A DNA stretch of 64,000 bases from an uncultured Bacteroidota bacterium. Its GTDB lineage: Bacteria > Bacteroidota > Bacteroidia > Flavobacteriales > Flavobacteriaceae. The notes under the pieces are model-generated. The model had not been told where the DNA came from and searched no databases. It saw nothing but the letters and a program-made list of their open reading frames with translations. The DNA lies in the NCBI GenBank assembly GCA_903838055.1, contig CAILWV010000077.1, positions 1 through 64,000 on the forward strand, written 5' to 3'. The position numbers and the translations under genes are program-made. Every line of letters begins with the position of its first letter. Within the stretch, counting starts at the first letter, position 1. Shown in pieces: positions 26,603 to 34,437 of the stretch.

Positions 26603-28294
26603 TTATCTAATCAACTTTTTATATTTCAATCTTGTTGGAACTATATCACCACCTAAACGTTTTCTTTTGTTTTCTTCATATTCAGAGAAGCCACCCTCAA
26701 AACAATAAACTTGTGAATCTCCTTCAAATGCTAAAATATGGGTACAAATTCTATCTAAAAACCATCTATCGTGAGAAATTACAACCGCACAACCAGCAAA
26801 GTTTTCTAAACCTTCTTCTAAAGCACGAAGGGTGTTAATATCTAAATCGTTAGTTGGCTCATCTAATAAAAGTACATTTCCTTCTTCTTTTAAAGTCATT
26901 GCCAAATGAAGTCGGTTGCGTTCACCTCCAGATAATGCAGCTACTTTTTTGTTTTGTTCACTTCCTCCAAAATTAAAACGAGATAAATAAGCTCTTGAAT
27001 TTACTTGTCGACCACCCATCATAATTAATTCTTGTCCATCACAAAAGTTTTCCCAAATGGATTTATTAGGATCAATATTACTATGAGATTGATCTACGTA
27101 AGCAATTTTCACAGTTTCACCAATGGTAAACTCCCCACCATCAGGCTCTTGTTCTTTCATTATCATTCTGAAAATAGTCGATTTACCAGCTCCATTAGGT
27201 CCAATAATTCCTACAATTCCTGCTTGTGGAAGAGTGAAATTCAAATCATCATAAAGCAATTTATCCCCAAAGGCTTTTGAAACTCCTTTAGCTTCTATTA
27301 CATTAGTACCTAAACGTGGGCCATTTGGAATGTAGATTTCTAATTTTTCATCTAGTTCTTTTTGGTCTTCATTTAATAACTTGTCATAATTCTGTAAACG
27401 TGCTTTTTGTTTGGTTTGACGTCCTTTAGCCCCTTGACGAACCCAATCTAACTCTCTTTCTAAAGTTTTTCTTCTTTTAGAAGCAACTTTTTCTTCTTGT
27501 TCCATACGTTTAGATTTTTGATCCAACCAAGAAGAATAATTTCCTTTCCATGGAATACCTTCGCCTCTATCCAATTCTAAAATCCAACCCGCTACATTAT
27601 CTAAGAAATATCTATCGTGGGTAACAGCAATTACAGTTCCTGCATATTGAGATAAATGTTGTTCTAACCAAAGTACACTTTCGGCATCCAAGTGGTTGGT
27701 AGGCTCATCAAGTAACAATACGTCTGGTTGTTGTAATAACAATCTACATAAAGCAACTCTTCTTTTTTCTCCACCAGACAACACATTTATAGGCATATCT
27801 CCATCCGGAGTTCGAAGCGCATCCATTGCAATTTCTAACTTAGTATCTAATTCCCAAGCCCCAGAAGCGTCAATTTTATCTTGTAAATCAGCTTGACGAT
27901 CCATTAGTTTTTGCATTTTATCTGCATCTTCGTATACTTCTGGCAAACCAAACATATCATTAATTTTATTGAACTCATCTAAAATAGCTACAGTTTCTGC
28001 TACTCCTTCACGAACAACTTCAATTACAGTTTTTGTTTCGTCTAATATTGGTTCTTGCTCTAAATACCCAACAGTATATCCAGGTTGAAAAACTACGTCT
28101 CCTTGATAATTTTTGTCTACTCCTGCAATAATTTTCAGCAAAGAAGATTTTCCGGATCCATTCAATCCAAGAATACCAATTTTAGCGCCATAAAAGAAAC
28201 TTAAATAGATATTTTTTAATACTTGTTTATCACTTCCAGGATAGGATTTGCTCAATTTTTGCATTGAGAAAATCACTTTTTTATCATCTGCCAT
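26603..28294 (-). CDS. ettA: energy-dependent translational throttle protein EttA
   Basis: A 563-residue ABC-F protein that binds the ribosomal E site and gates the first elongation step according to ATP/ADP. There is no membrane domain. Two ABC cassettes are seen: Walker A GLNGSGKSS and GPNGAGKST, signatures LSGGEKRRVAL and LSGGERNRLHL, and Walker B LLLDEPTNHLD and LLLDEPTNDLD. A charged inter-domain linker (about 240-320) is the P-site tRNA motif. The length fits EttA closely. A small membrane-protein gene lies 26 bases upstream on the same strand. Confidence 0.95.
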   Translation of the reverse strand: MADDKKVIFSMQKLSKSYPGSDKQVLKNIYLSFFYGAKIGILGLNGSGKSSLLKIIAGVDKNYQGDVVFQPGYTVGYLEQEPILDETKTVIEVVREGVAETVAILDEFNKINDMFGLPEVYEDADKMQKLMDRQADLQDKIDASGAWELDTKLEIAMDALRTPDGDMPINVLSGGEKRRVALCRLLLQQPDVLLLDEPTNHLDAESVLWLEQHLSQYAGTVIAVTHDRYFLDNVAGWILELDRGEGIPWKGNYSSWLDQKSKRMEQEEKVASKRRKTLERELDWVRQGAKGRQTKQKARLQNYDKLLNEDQKELDEKLEIYIPNGPRLGTNVIEAKGVSKAFGDKLLYDDLNFTLPQAGIVGIIGPNGAGKSTIFRMIMKEQEPDGGEFTIGETVKIAYVDQSHSNIDPNKSIWENFCDGQELIMMGGRQVNSRAYLSRFNFGGSEQNKKVAALSGGERNRLHLAMTLKEEGNVLLLDEPTNDLDINTLRALEEGLENFAGCAVVISHDRWFLDRICTHILAFEGDSQVYCFEGGFSEYEENKRKRLGGDIVPTRLKYKKLIR

Positions 28295-28320
28295 TTTATT
28301 TTTTTATTTTTTATTAGTTA

Positions 28321-28503
28321 TTATACTCTTCCTTTTAATGCACTATACACCCATGCATTGGCTAAAAAACCAACTCCTACAGCAACAAATCCCCACCCTG
28401 CAACATCTGCATATTTATAAACACCTAGTCCAATCAATATTAATCCCATGATTGACATTATTAATGTAGCCCAACCTAGAACTGTATTTTTATTCATTCC
28501 CAT
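28321..28503 (-). CDS. CAL67264-type small membrane protein
   Basis: A 60-residue protein with two membrane helices (about 6-26 and 30-52) around a short DVAGWG turn, ending ANAWVYSALKGRV. I match it from memory to the CAL67264 family of small flavobacterial membrane proteins. The function is unknown. The start MGMNKNT at 28503 is preferred over an upstream in-frame start because the family begins there and an AT-rich leader precedes it. It is directly upstream of ettA. Confidence 0.75.
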   Translation of the reverse strand: MGMNKNTVLGWATLIMSIMGLILIGLGVYKYADVAGWGFVAVGVGFLANAWVYSALKGRV

Positions 28504-28563
28504 GATACTATTTTTAAAATTTGAGGTGTACAAATATCGTTAATTTTAATTTCGATATAAAAT

Positions 28564-29568
28564 TTAACTAAATATTTTAACTAACATTTCTTTTAATAAA
28601 TCATGGTTTGGTAAGGAATTAGCACCTACACCTTTACTTTTAACATCAATTTCCCTTAAAGTTGCTATAATACTGCTTACCTTTTTCATAGGATAATTAC
28701 GAAGAGCTAAATCATAATCTTTCATAAAAAATGGATTAACTCCCAATATTGGAGCAACAGTTTTTGGATTTTTATCCTTTAAACCATGATATTTAAGTAG
28801 TTTAACAAAAAATCCAAATACCAAACTAACAGTAAGCACCATTGGATTGTCTTTAGGATTTTCTGCAAAATACTGTACAATTTGGTAGGCCTTTAGTTGA
28901 TTTTTAGAACCTATTGCATTTTGTAATTCAAACACATTAAAATCCTTACTAAATCCAATATTATATTCAATATCATTAGCTGTAATTGTATGCCCTTTTG
29001 GTAGAATTATTTTAAGTTTGTCTAATTCATTACTAATCCGACTTAAGTCATTTCCTAAAAACTCCACCAACATAGCATTTGCTTTCGGTTCAATAGAATA
29101 GCCACGACTTTGTAGCAATTTATTGATCCATGCTCCAACTTGATTGTCGTACATTTTTTTACTTTCAAACAAAACTCCATGTTTAGCAATTAGTTTAAAT
29201 AATTTCTTGCGCTTGTCTAAAGTTTTATATTTATAAGCAAAAACCAAAACTGTAGTTGGTTGGGGGTTTTCTGCATAGGCTTCTAGTTTATCTATAGTAC
29301 GTAATAGTTCTTGTGCTTCTCTCACTACAACAACCTGGCGTTCAGCCATCATTGGGTATCTCTTTGCATTTGAAATTACATCTTCAATATCTACATCACG
29401 ACCATAGATAATAGTTTGATTAAACCCCTTTTCATCTTCAGTCAATATAGTATTCTCAATGTATTCCGTTAATTTATCAATATAATAAGGCTCTTCACCC
29501 ATTAAAAAATAAATTGGTTTTATATTTCCTGCCTTTAAGTCGTTAATAATTTTTATTACTTCATCCAT
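28564..29568 (-). CDS. holA: DNA polymerase III subunit delta
   Basis: A 334-residue clamp-loader subunit that opens the beta sliding clamp. The N-terminal domain begins with IKPIYFLMGEEPYYIDKLTEYIE, typical of HolA, followed by the RQVVVVREAQEL region and the C-terminal helical collar (PKTVAPILGVNPFFMKDYDLALRNY). The Walker A is degenerate, as expected for delta. It is divergent from the HsdR-N-like gene. The upstream gap is only about 60 bases and carries both promoters. Confidence 0.93.
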   Translation of the reverse strand: MDEVIKIINDLKAGNIKPIYFLMGEEPYYIDKLTEYIENTILTEDEKGFNQTIIYGRDVDIEDVISNAKRYPMMAERQVVVVREAQELLRTIDKLEAYAENPQPTTVLVFAYKYKTLDKRKKLFKLIAKHGVLFESKKMYDNQVGAWINKLLQSRGYSIEPKANAMLVEFLGNDLSRISNELDKLKIILPKGHTITANDIEYNIGFSKDFNVFELQNAIGSKNQLKAYQIVQYFAENPKDNPMVLTVSLVFGFFVKLLKYHGLKDKNPKTVAPILGVNPFFMKDYDLALRNYPMKKVSSIIATLREIDVKSKGVGANSLPNHDLLKEMLVKIFS

Positions 29569-29618
29569 TGTATAGCAATTCTTTACTCTTTATTATTTTC
29601 TCAATTAACTAAAAGTCT

Positions 29619-29626
29619 TACTTTTG
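29619..29626 (+). promoter_or_regulatory. -7 box almost touching the start of the HsdR-N-like gene
   Basis: TACTTTTG fits TAnnTTTG and ends 3 bases before the ATG at 29630. If used, transcription would begin at or next to the ATG, giving a leaderless message. No good -33 box was found. Confidence 0.35.
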
Positions 29627-29629
29627 CTT

Positions 29630-30082
29630 ATGCAAAAACTTAATTTTCCGACTTATTCCTTTCGCTTCAAAAATAGTGAAAATAAAATTGCTATCTTCGA
29701 TGAAATTAGGAAAAAATTTATTCTTCTTACTCCCGAGGAATGGGTACGTCAGCACATCATTCAGTTTTTATTACATGAAAAAAAATATCCTAAATCTTAT
29801 ATAAACGTCGAAAAATTAATTAAAATTAACGATACAAATAAACGATACGATATTGTTGTATATCAGCCAAATGGAGAATTATTTTTATTAATAGAATGCA
29901 AAGCTCCCCAAGTAAAAATAACACAAGAAACTTTTGACCAAATTGCTCGATACAATTTGGTATTAAATGCAAAATACTTAATGGTTAGTAATGGACTAAA
30001 TCATTACTTTTGCCAAATGGACTTTGAAAAAGAAAAATATATCTTTCTTGATAGTTTGCCAAGTTATATAGAAGTAAAATAA
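29630..30082 (+). CDS. HsdR N-terminal-like nuclease-fold protein
   Basis: A 150-residue stand-alone protein resembling the N-terminal nuclease domain of type I restriction subunit HsdR. The PD-(D/E)XK core is visible as RYDIVVYQPNGELFLLIECKAP, with Asp, then Glu-Cys-Lys. The QF/EEWVRQ region precedes it. No helicase or methylase gene is adjacent, and such small proteins are common near holA in flavobacteria, so a housekeeping DNA role is as likely as restriction. The ATG at 29630 lies 3 bases after a -7-like box. The glycosyltransferase gene follows by 3 bases. Confidence 0.8.
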   Translation: MQKLNFPTYSFRFKNSENKIAIFDEIRKKFILLTPEEWVRQHIIQFLLHEKKYPKSYINVEKLIKINDTNKRYDIVVYQPNGELFLLIECKAPQVKITQETFDQIARYNLVLNAKYLMVSNGLNHYFCQMDFEKEKYIFLDSLPSYIEVK

Positions 30083-30085
30083 AAA

Positions 30086-31096
30086 ATGAATAAAAAAATT
30101 GCAGTAGTAATATTAAATTGGAATGGTGCAAAATTGCTTGAGCAGTTTTTACCTTCAGTGATTGCTTATTCAGAAGAAGCCACAATTTATGTTGCTGATA
30201 ATGCTTCAACCGACAATTCAATACTATTAATAGAAGATCAATTTCCATCGGTTAAAATTATTAGAAATAATGCTAATTATGGTTTTGCAAATGGCTATAA
30301 TATTGCCCTTCAAAATATTGAAGAACCCTATTATGCATTAGTAAACTCGGATATTGAAGTTACCAAAAATTGGCTGACTCCGATTATTACACTTTTTGAG
30401 AAGGAAGAAAATACAGGGATTATCCAACCTAAAATACTGGATTATAAAAATAAAGAATTATTTGAATATGCTGGAGCTGCTGGTGGTTTTATTGATAAAT
30501 ATGGCTACCCATTTTGCCGAGGTAGAATATTTGAAACCCTTGAAAAGGACAACCAACAATACGATGACGAAAAAGAAATTTTTTGGGCAAGTGGTGCTTG
30601 TTTCTTTATCCGAAAAGAAATTTATAGAAAACTAAATGGCTTTGATGCAGATTTTTTTGCACACCAAGAAGAAATAGATTTGTGTTGGCGTGCTTTTAAT
30701 CTAGGATATATTTCAAAATATATAGGCGAATCAGTAGTTTATCATGTTGGTGGAGCAACACTTAATCAAGGGAACCCAAAGAAAACTTTTTTGAATTTTA
30801 GAAATTCTTTGCTTATGCTAGTTAAGAATTTACCAAAAAGAAAACTATTTCCAATTATTTTTATTCGATTAGTTTTAGATGGAATTGCGGGAATTCAATT
30901 TATTTTTAAAGGAAAATTCTCACATTGTTTCGCAATACTTAAAGCACATTTTTATTTTTACCATTTGATTATCATCAATTTAAAGAAAAGAGATAAAACT
31001 CAAAGAGAGGATTATTTTCAAACCAAAAGTATCGTTTATGATTATTTTATTAAGAAAAAGGAATACTTTCAAGATAAACTTAACAATACTTTATAA
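30086..31096 (+). CDS. family 2 glycosyltransferase
   Basis: A 336-residue GT-A enzyme transferring sugars from activated donors, probably at the inner membrane for surface glycans. Motifs are VVILNWNGAKLLEQFLPS, nucleotide-binding ADNASTDNS, the metal-site region NSDIEV, and FFAHQEEIDLCWRAFNLGY followed by VYHVGGATL, as in rhamnosyltransferase-like members. The C-terminal hydrophobic region may attach it to the membrane. The acceptor is unknown. It follows the HsdR-N-like gene with a 3-base gap. Confidence 0.9.
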   Translation: MNKKIAVVILNWNGAKLLEQFLPSVIAYSEEATIYVADNASTDNSILLIEDQFPSVKIIRNNANYGFANGYNIALQNIEEPYYALVNSDIEVTKNWLTPIITLFEKEENTGIIQPKILDYKNKELFEYAGAAGGFIDKYGYPFCRGRIFETLEKDNQQYDDEKEIFWASGACFFIRKEIYRKLNGFDADFFAHQEEIDLCWRAFNLGYISKYIGESVVYHVGGATLNQGNPKKTFLNFRNSLLMLVKNLPKRKLFPIIFIRLVLDGIAGIQFIFKGKFSHCFAILKAHFYFYHLIIINLKKRDKTQREDYFQTKSIVYDYFIKKKEYFQDKLNNTL

Positions 31097-31126
31097 AATT
31101 TATCCGTTATTACAAACAAGAAATTG

Positions 31127-31134
31127 TAATTTTG
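31127..31134 (+). promoter_or_regulatory. -7 box for the OmpA-like lipoprotein gene
   Basis: TAATTTTG fits TAnnTTTG 23 bases before the ATG. No clear -33 box. Confidence 0.45.
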
Positions 31135-31156
31135 CAACAATAAAATAAACACTATT

Positions 31157-31987
31157 ATGAGAAAAGTATTTTTTATGTTTACCCTAGCAGCTCTAAGTTT
31201 AACTTCTTGTGGTGCAAAAAAGAAAATAGCCGAATTAGAAAAACAAAATAAAGAGTGTCAAGATTTATTGAACTCTACAACCGTAAAATTAAATTTATGT
31301 CTTAGCGAAAAAGAATCGTTAAGCCAACAAAACGATTATTTAAAGAAAAATAATTCAGATTTAATTAGTAATGTTGGCAACATGACAACATTAACAAAAC
31401 AAGGCGCTCAAAATATTGAAAAAGCTTTGGAAACCATTAAAGAAAAGGATTTAAAAATTACTCGAATGCAAGATGCTTTGACTAAAAAAGATAGCGTTAC
31501 ACTTGCTTTAGTAACTAGCCTTAAGAGTTCCGTAGGTATTTCAGATCCAGACATTAATGTGAATGTTGAAAAAGGGGTAGTTTTTATTTCTATAGCGGAT
31601 AAACTACTTTTCAAAAGCGGAAGTTATGTTGTAAGCGATAAAGCAAAAGAAGTATTAGGAAAAGTTGCTAAAGTAATTAATGACAAGCCAACTTTTGAAT
31701 GCATGGTTGAAGGCCACACTGACAACATTCCATTTACAGGAAATGCAATATTAATTGACAATTGGGATTTAAGCGTGAAACGTTCTACTGCTATTGTGCG
31801 AGTTTTAACTAAGGACTTAGGTGTTAAACCTTCTCAATTAATAGCTGCAGGTCGTGGAGAATTTATTCCATTAGTAGAAAATAATACTGCCGAAAATCGT
31901 GCTGCAAACAGACGAACTAGAATTGTTATTCTTCCTAAAATTGATGAATTCTACGATATGATTGAAAAAGAAATGAAGAAACAATAA
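31157..31987 (+). CDS. OmpA-family peptidoglycan-binding lipoprotein
   Basis: A 276-residue lipoprotein (signal MRKVFFMFTLAALSLTSCGAKKK, lipid Cys at about 18). Residues 22-110 form a heptad-rich coiled coil. The C-terminal OmpA/MotB domain (about 140-265) has the motifs FKSGSYVVSDKAKEVLGKVA, VEGHTDNIPF, and AAGRGEFIPLVENNTAENRAANRRTRIVI with the peptidoglycan-binding Asp and Arg. It should tether the outer membrane to the cell wall. It is monocistronic and convergent with the YCF48-like gene. Confidence 0.9.
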   Translation: MRKVFFMFTLAALSLTSCGAKKKIAELEKQNKECQDLLNSTTVKLNLCLSEKESLSQQNDYLKKNNSDLISNVGNMTTLTKQGAQNIEKALETIKEKDLKITRMQDALTKKDSVTLALVTSLKSSVGISDPDINVNVEKGVVFISIADKLLFKSGSYVVSDKAKEVLGKVAKVINDKPTFECMVEGHTDNIPFTGNAILIDNWDLSVKRSTAIVRVLTKDLGVKPSQLIAAGRGEFIPLVENNTAENRAANRRTRIVILPKIDEFYDMIEKEMKKQ

Positions 31988-32018
31988 GTTTTAGATGGTT
32001 CAAATAATTAATTTATAT

Positions 32019-33062
32019 TTATTTAGAACAAAAAACTAACTTTATTATTTTGTCTTTTCCTGCAGCAATTGCGGTATTATTATCAATAAATCGTATTGTA
32101 TACAAAGTTCTATCCGTACTCAATTGTATCCATGCTTTTCCATTGTTTTTAGAATAATAAATACCGCTAGTTCCAACAGAAACTAATTGTTTTCCTTTAC
32201 TTTTTGGTACATATTGTATGCAAGATGCATATCCAAACGATTGATTTTCAGCTACCAATTTCCAAGTAATTCCACCATCAATACTTAAAGCTTTGTTGCC
32301 AAAATTTTGTTGGGGCTTTTCGTAATTTCCACCTGCGATAAATCCAATCTCTTTGTTATAAAAATCAGACGTGAATATTCCTGTCATAGACTCACCCTGT
32401 ACAATTGGAGTATTGAAAACTTTCCAATTATTTCCTTTATCAGGAGAATAAAAAACTCTAGCTTTCTTGCCACCTGTAACAATCCAAGTAGAATTATCTT
32501 TTATCACGATGTTAGTATTGCTTGCTGCGAAAGCGGCTTCACCATTAAATATTTGAGGTAAATTATCACACGTAACTTTAGTCCAAGTGAAACCTGAATC
32601 TCGTGTAATCAAAATTCTTAAACAACCTTCTATAGGATCACCAATAGCAATACCTTCTTGGTCGTTCCAAAACTGCATGCTATCATAAAATATTTTAGAA
32701 TTGTGTTCTTCATAGACCTGATCCATAATTTTTAAATCTTTAGAAAATTTATAGATAAATGCAGGAGTTCCAACGTTTAAAACATAAATGAAATTTTTAG
32801 TTTGAGCTATACTTCTGAATTCAAACTTTAATGTATCCTTATTAATAAGGAGTTCTTTTTTACTAAAATCCTTTAAATTAATATAACCTACTCTATTTTT
32901 ATCGGCAGCGTACCAAACAGTATCTTGAGCCACTGTTATGGCTCGAATACTAATTTTATCGATTAAAAGAGAATCGATTTTAACCGAATTAAAATCTGCA
33001 TGAGAGGATTTACAGGAAATAAAAAAAATAGAAAGTAGAAGTAATAATAGTAGATTTTTCAT
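32019..33062 (-). CDS. YCF48-like beta-propeller lipoprotein
   Basis: A 347-residue lipoprotein (MKNLLLLLLLSIFFISCKSS). Repeated blades contain Asp-box-like motifs such as SGFTWTKV, KGNNWKVF, GGITWKL and NGKAWIQL, the pattern of YCF48/photosystem II stability factor HCF136-like and sialidase-type propellers. Flavobacterial members are often labelled oxidoreductase without evidence. The role is unknown, possibly an outer-surface assembly or binding factor. It is monocistronic and divergent from the SPRN-tailed gene. Confidence 0.8.
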   Translation of the reverse strand: MKNLLLLLLLSIFFISCKSSHADFNSVKIDSLLIDKISIRAITVAQDTVWYAADKNRVGYINLKDFSKKELLINKDTLKFEFRSIAQTKNFIYVLNVGTPAFIYKFSKDLKIMDQVYEEHNSKIFYDSMQFWNDQEGIAIGDPIEGCLRILITRDSGFTWTKVTCDNLPQIFNGEAAFAASNTNIVIKDNSTWIVTGGKKARVFYSPDKGNNWKVFNTPIVQGESMTGIFTSDFYNKEIGFIAGGNYEKPQQNFGNKALSIDGGITWKLVAENQSFGYASCIQYVPKSKGKQLVSVGTSGIYYSKNNGKAWIQLSTDRTLYTIRFIDNNTAIAAGKDKIIKLVFCSK

Positions 33063-33187
33063 AATTAAAAGTAAATAATCATGCTAAAATTAAGCTTTTT
33101 TTGTTAATGATTTGTGAAAACTTATTCTTGGCATAGATGTTGAATTAAAGGTTATATAACACTTTTATTAATCTAAAATTAAATGCT

Positions 33188-34267
33188 ATGAAAACAAAAT
33201 TAATAATTTCGACTTTAATGTATTTTTTGTTTGTAAGCTCATTTGCACAAAACAAAACCATAGTTAACGCAACTAACTCCGAAATTAGTGACAATCTAGA
33301 TTTAAGAGCTGTTGCTTCAATTTTTGGTGAATCTAAAGATTTAGCTGATTTTGAATTCCGCTTAAATGATCCAAAGGAACAAATTTCAAATTTAGATTTA
33401 AACAATGATAATCAAGTAGATTATTTAAGAGTCATTGAATCTATTGAAGGTAATGTGCATTTAATTGTCATTCAAGCAGTTTTAGGTCTCGATCAATTTC
33501 AAGATGTAGCAACTGTTGAAATCGAAAAAGACAGAAACAATAGAATGCAAGTTCAAGTAGTAGGAGATGTTTATATGTATGGAAGAAACTATATTTATGA
33601 ACCCGTTTATGTTAGTGTTCCTATTATTTATAATTATTTTTGGGTTCCAAACTATCATGCTTATTATTCTGTTTGGAATTGGGGTTATTACCCAACCTAT
33701 TATTATGGTTGGAATCCGTATCCAATTTTTAGATATAAACGACATATAGGAAATCATATTAATTTTAATTATCAATATAACTATGTTAGAACTAGAAGAT
33801 GCGAGATGGCCTACAACAATTATTATGGAAGAAGAAGCAATTATTATGAAAGAGAAAATCCGAATCGTTCCTTTGAAATTAGAAATTCTGGATATGGCAA
33901 CCGTTATGATTTAGACCAAGTAAGACCAAAACGTGATCTTAATAACGAAGATAGTCCAAGAATTAATTCTGAAACTGGAACTAGAGATTCTGAAAACCCA
34001 AGAAATACTTCTCCAAGGACTTCAGAACCTAGAAACAACAACAATAGTTCACCTAGAAATTATTCAAATGAAACGCCAAGAAATAACACAAATGAATCTC
34101 CAAAGAGCTCTAGTAATTCATCACCTAGAAATTCAGAACCAAGAAGTAATGGTAATTCCAATTCTTCACCAAGAAATAATGAAGGTGGTATAAGCGGAGG
34201 TACTCGAAATACTGGTGGTGGTAATACTGGAAGCGGAGGAAGAAGCCAAGGCGGAGGAAGAAGATAA
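33188..34267 (+). CDS. secreted protein with aromatic middle and SPRN-rich tail
   Basis: A 359-residue exported protein (signal MKTKLIISTLMYFLFVSSFAQ). Residues 25-120 look like a folded domain with an acidic NLDLNNDNQVDYLRVIE segment. Residues 120-200 are extremely rich in Tyr, Trp and Asn (for example YYPTYYYGWNPYP). The last 110 residues are disordered, with repeated SPRN/EPRN/TPRN units ending in a Gly/Arg tail, GGGRR. I recall similar unnamed proteins in flavobacteria. The function is unknown. It has its own terminator at 34284-34309. Confidence 0.7.
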   Translation: MKTKLIISTLMYFLFVSSFAQNKTIVNATNSEISDNLDLRAVASIFGESKDLADFEFRLNDPKEQISNLDLNNDNQVDYLRVIESIEGNVHLIVIQAVLGLDQFQDVATVEIEKDRNNRMQVQVVGDVYMYGRNYIYEPVYVSVPIIYNYFWVPNYHAYYSVWNWGYYPTYYYGWNPYPIFRYKRHIGNHINFNYQYNYVRTRRCEMAYNNYYGRRSNYYERENPNRSFEIRNSGYGNRYDLDQVRPKRDLNNEDSPRINSETGTRDSENPRNTSPRTSEPRNNNNSSPRNYSNETPRNNTNESPKSSSNSSPRNSEPRSNGNSNSSPRNNEGGISGGTRNTGGGNTGSGGRSQGGGRR

Positions 34268-34283
34268 TTTAATTAAAATACTA

Positions 34284-34309
34284 TAAAGCACTAATGAAAA
34301 TTGGTGCTT
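34284..34309 (+). terminator. terminator after the SPRN-tailed gene
   Basis: AAAGCACTAAT and ATTGGTGCTTT pair with one T/G wobble around a short loop, followed by a long T run. Confidence 0.85.
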
Positions 34310-34409
34310 TTTTTTTGGATTTTATAATTTTATTTTCAATTTATAAAAAATTATATACTATTACTAAGATATTTTTTTCACAAAATGAGTTTCAAATATC
34401 TAAAAGTAA

Positions 34410-34417
34410 TACATTTG
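34410..34417 (+). promoter_or_regulatory. -7 box for kup copy 2
   Basis: TACATTTG fits TAnnTTTG 20 bases before the ATG at 34438. The -33 region has TTTC rather than TTG. Confidence 0.5.
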
Positions 34418-34437
34418 CAGTCTTTTAATAAAATATT

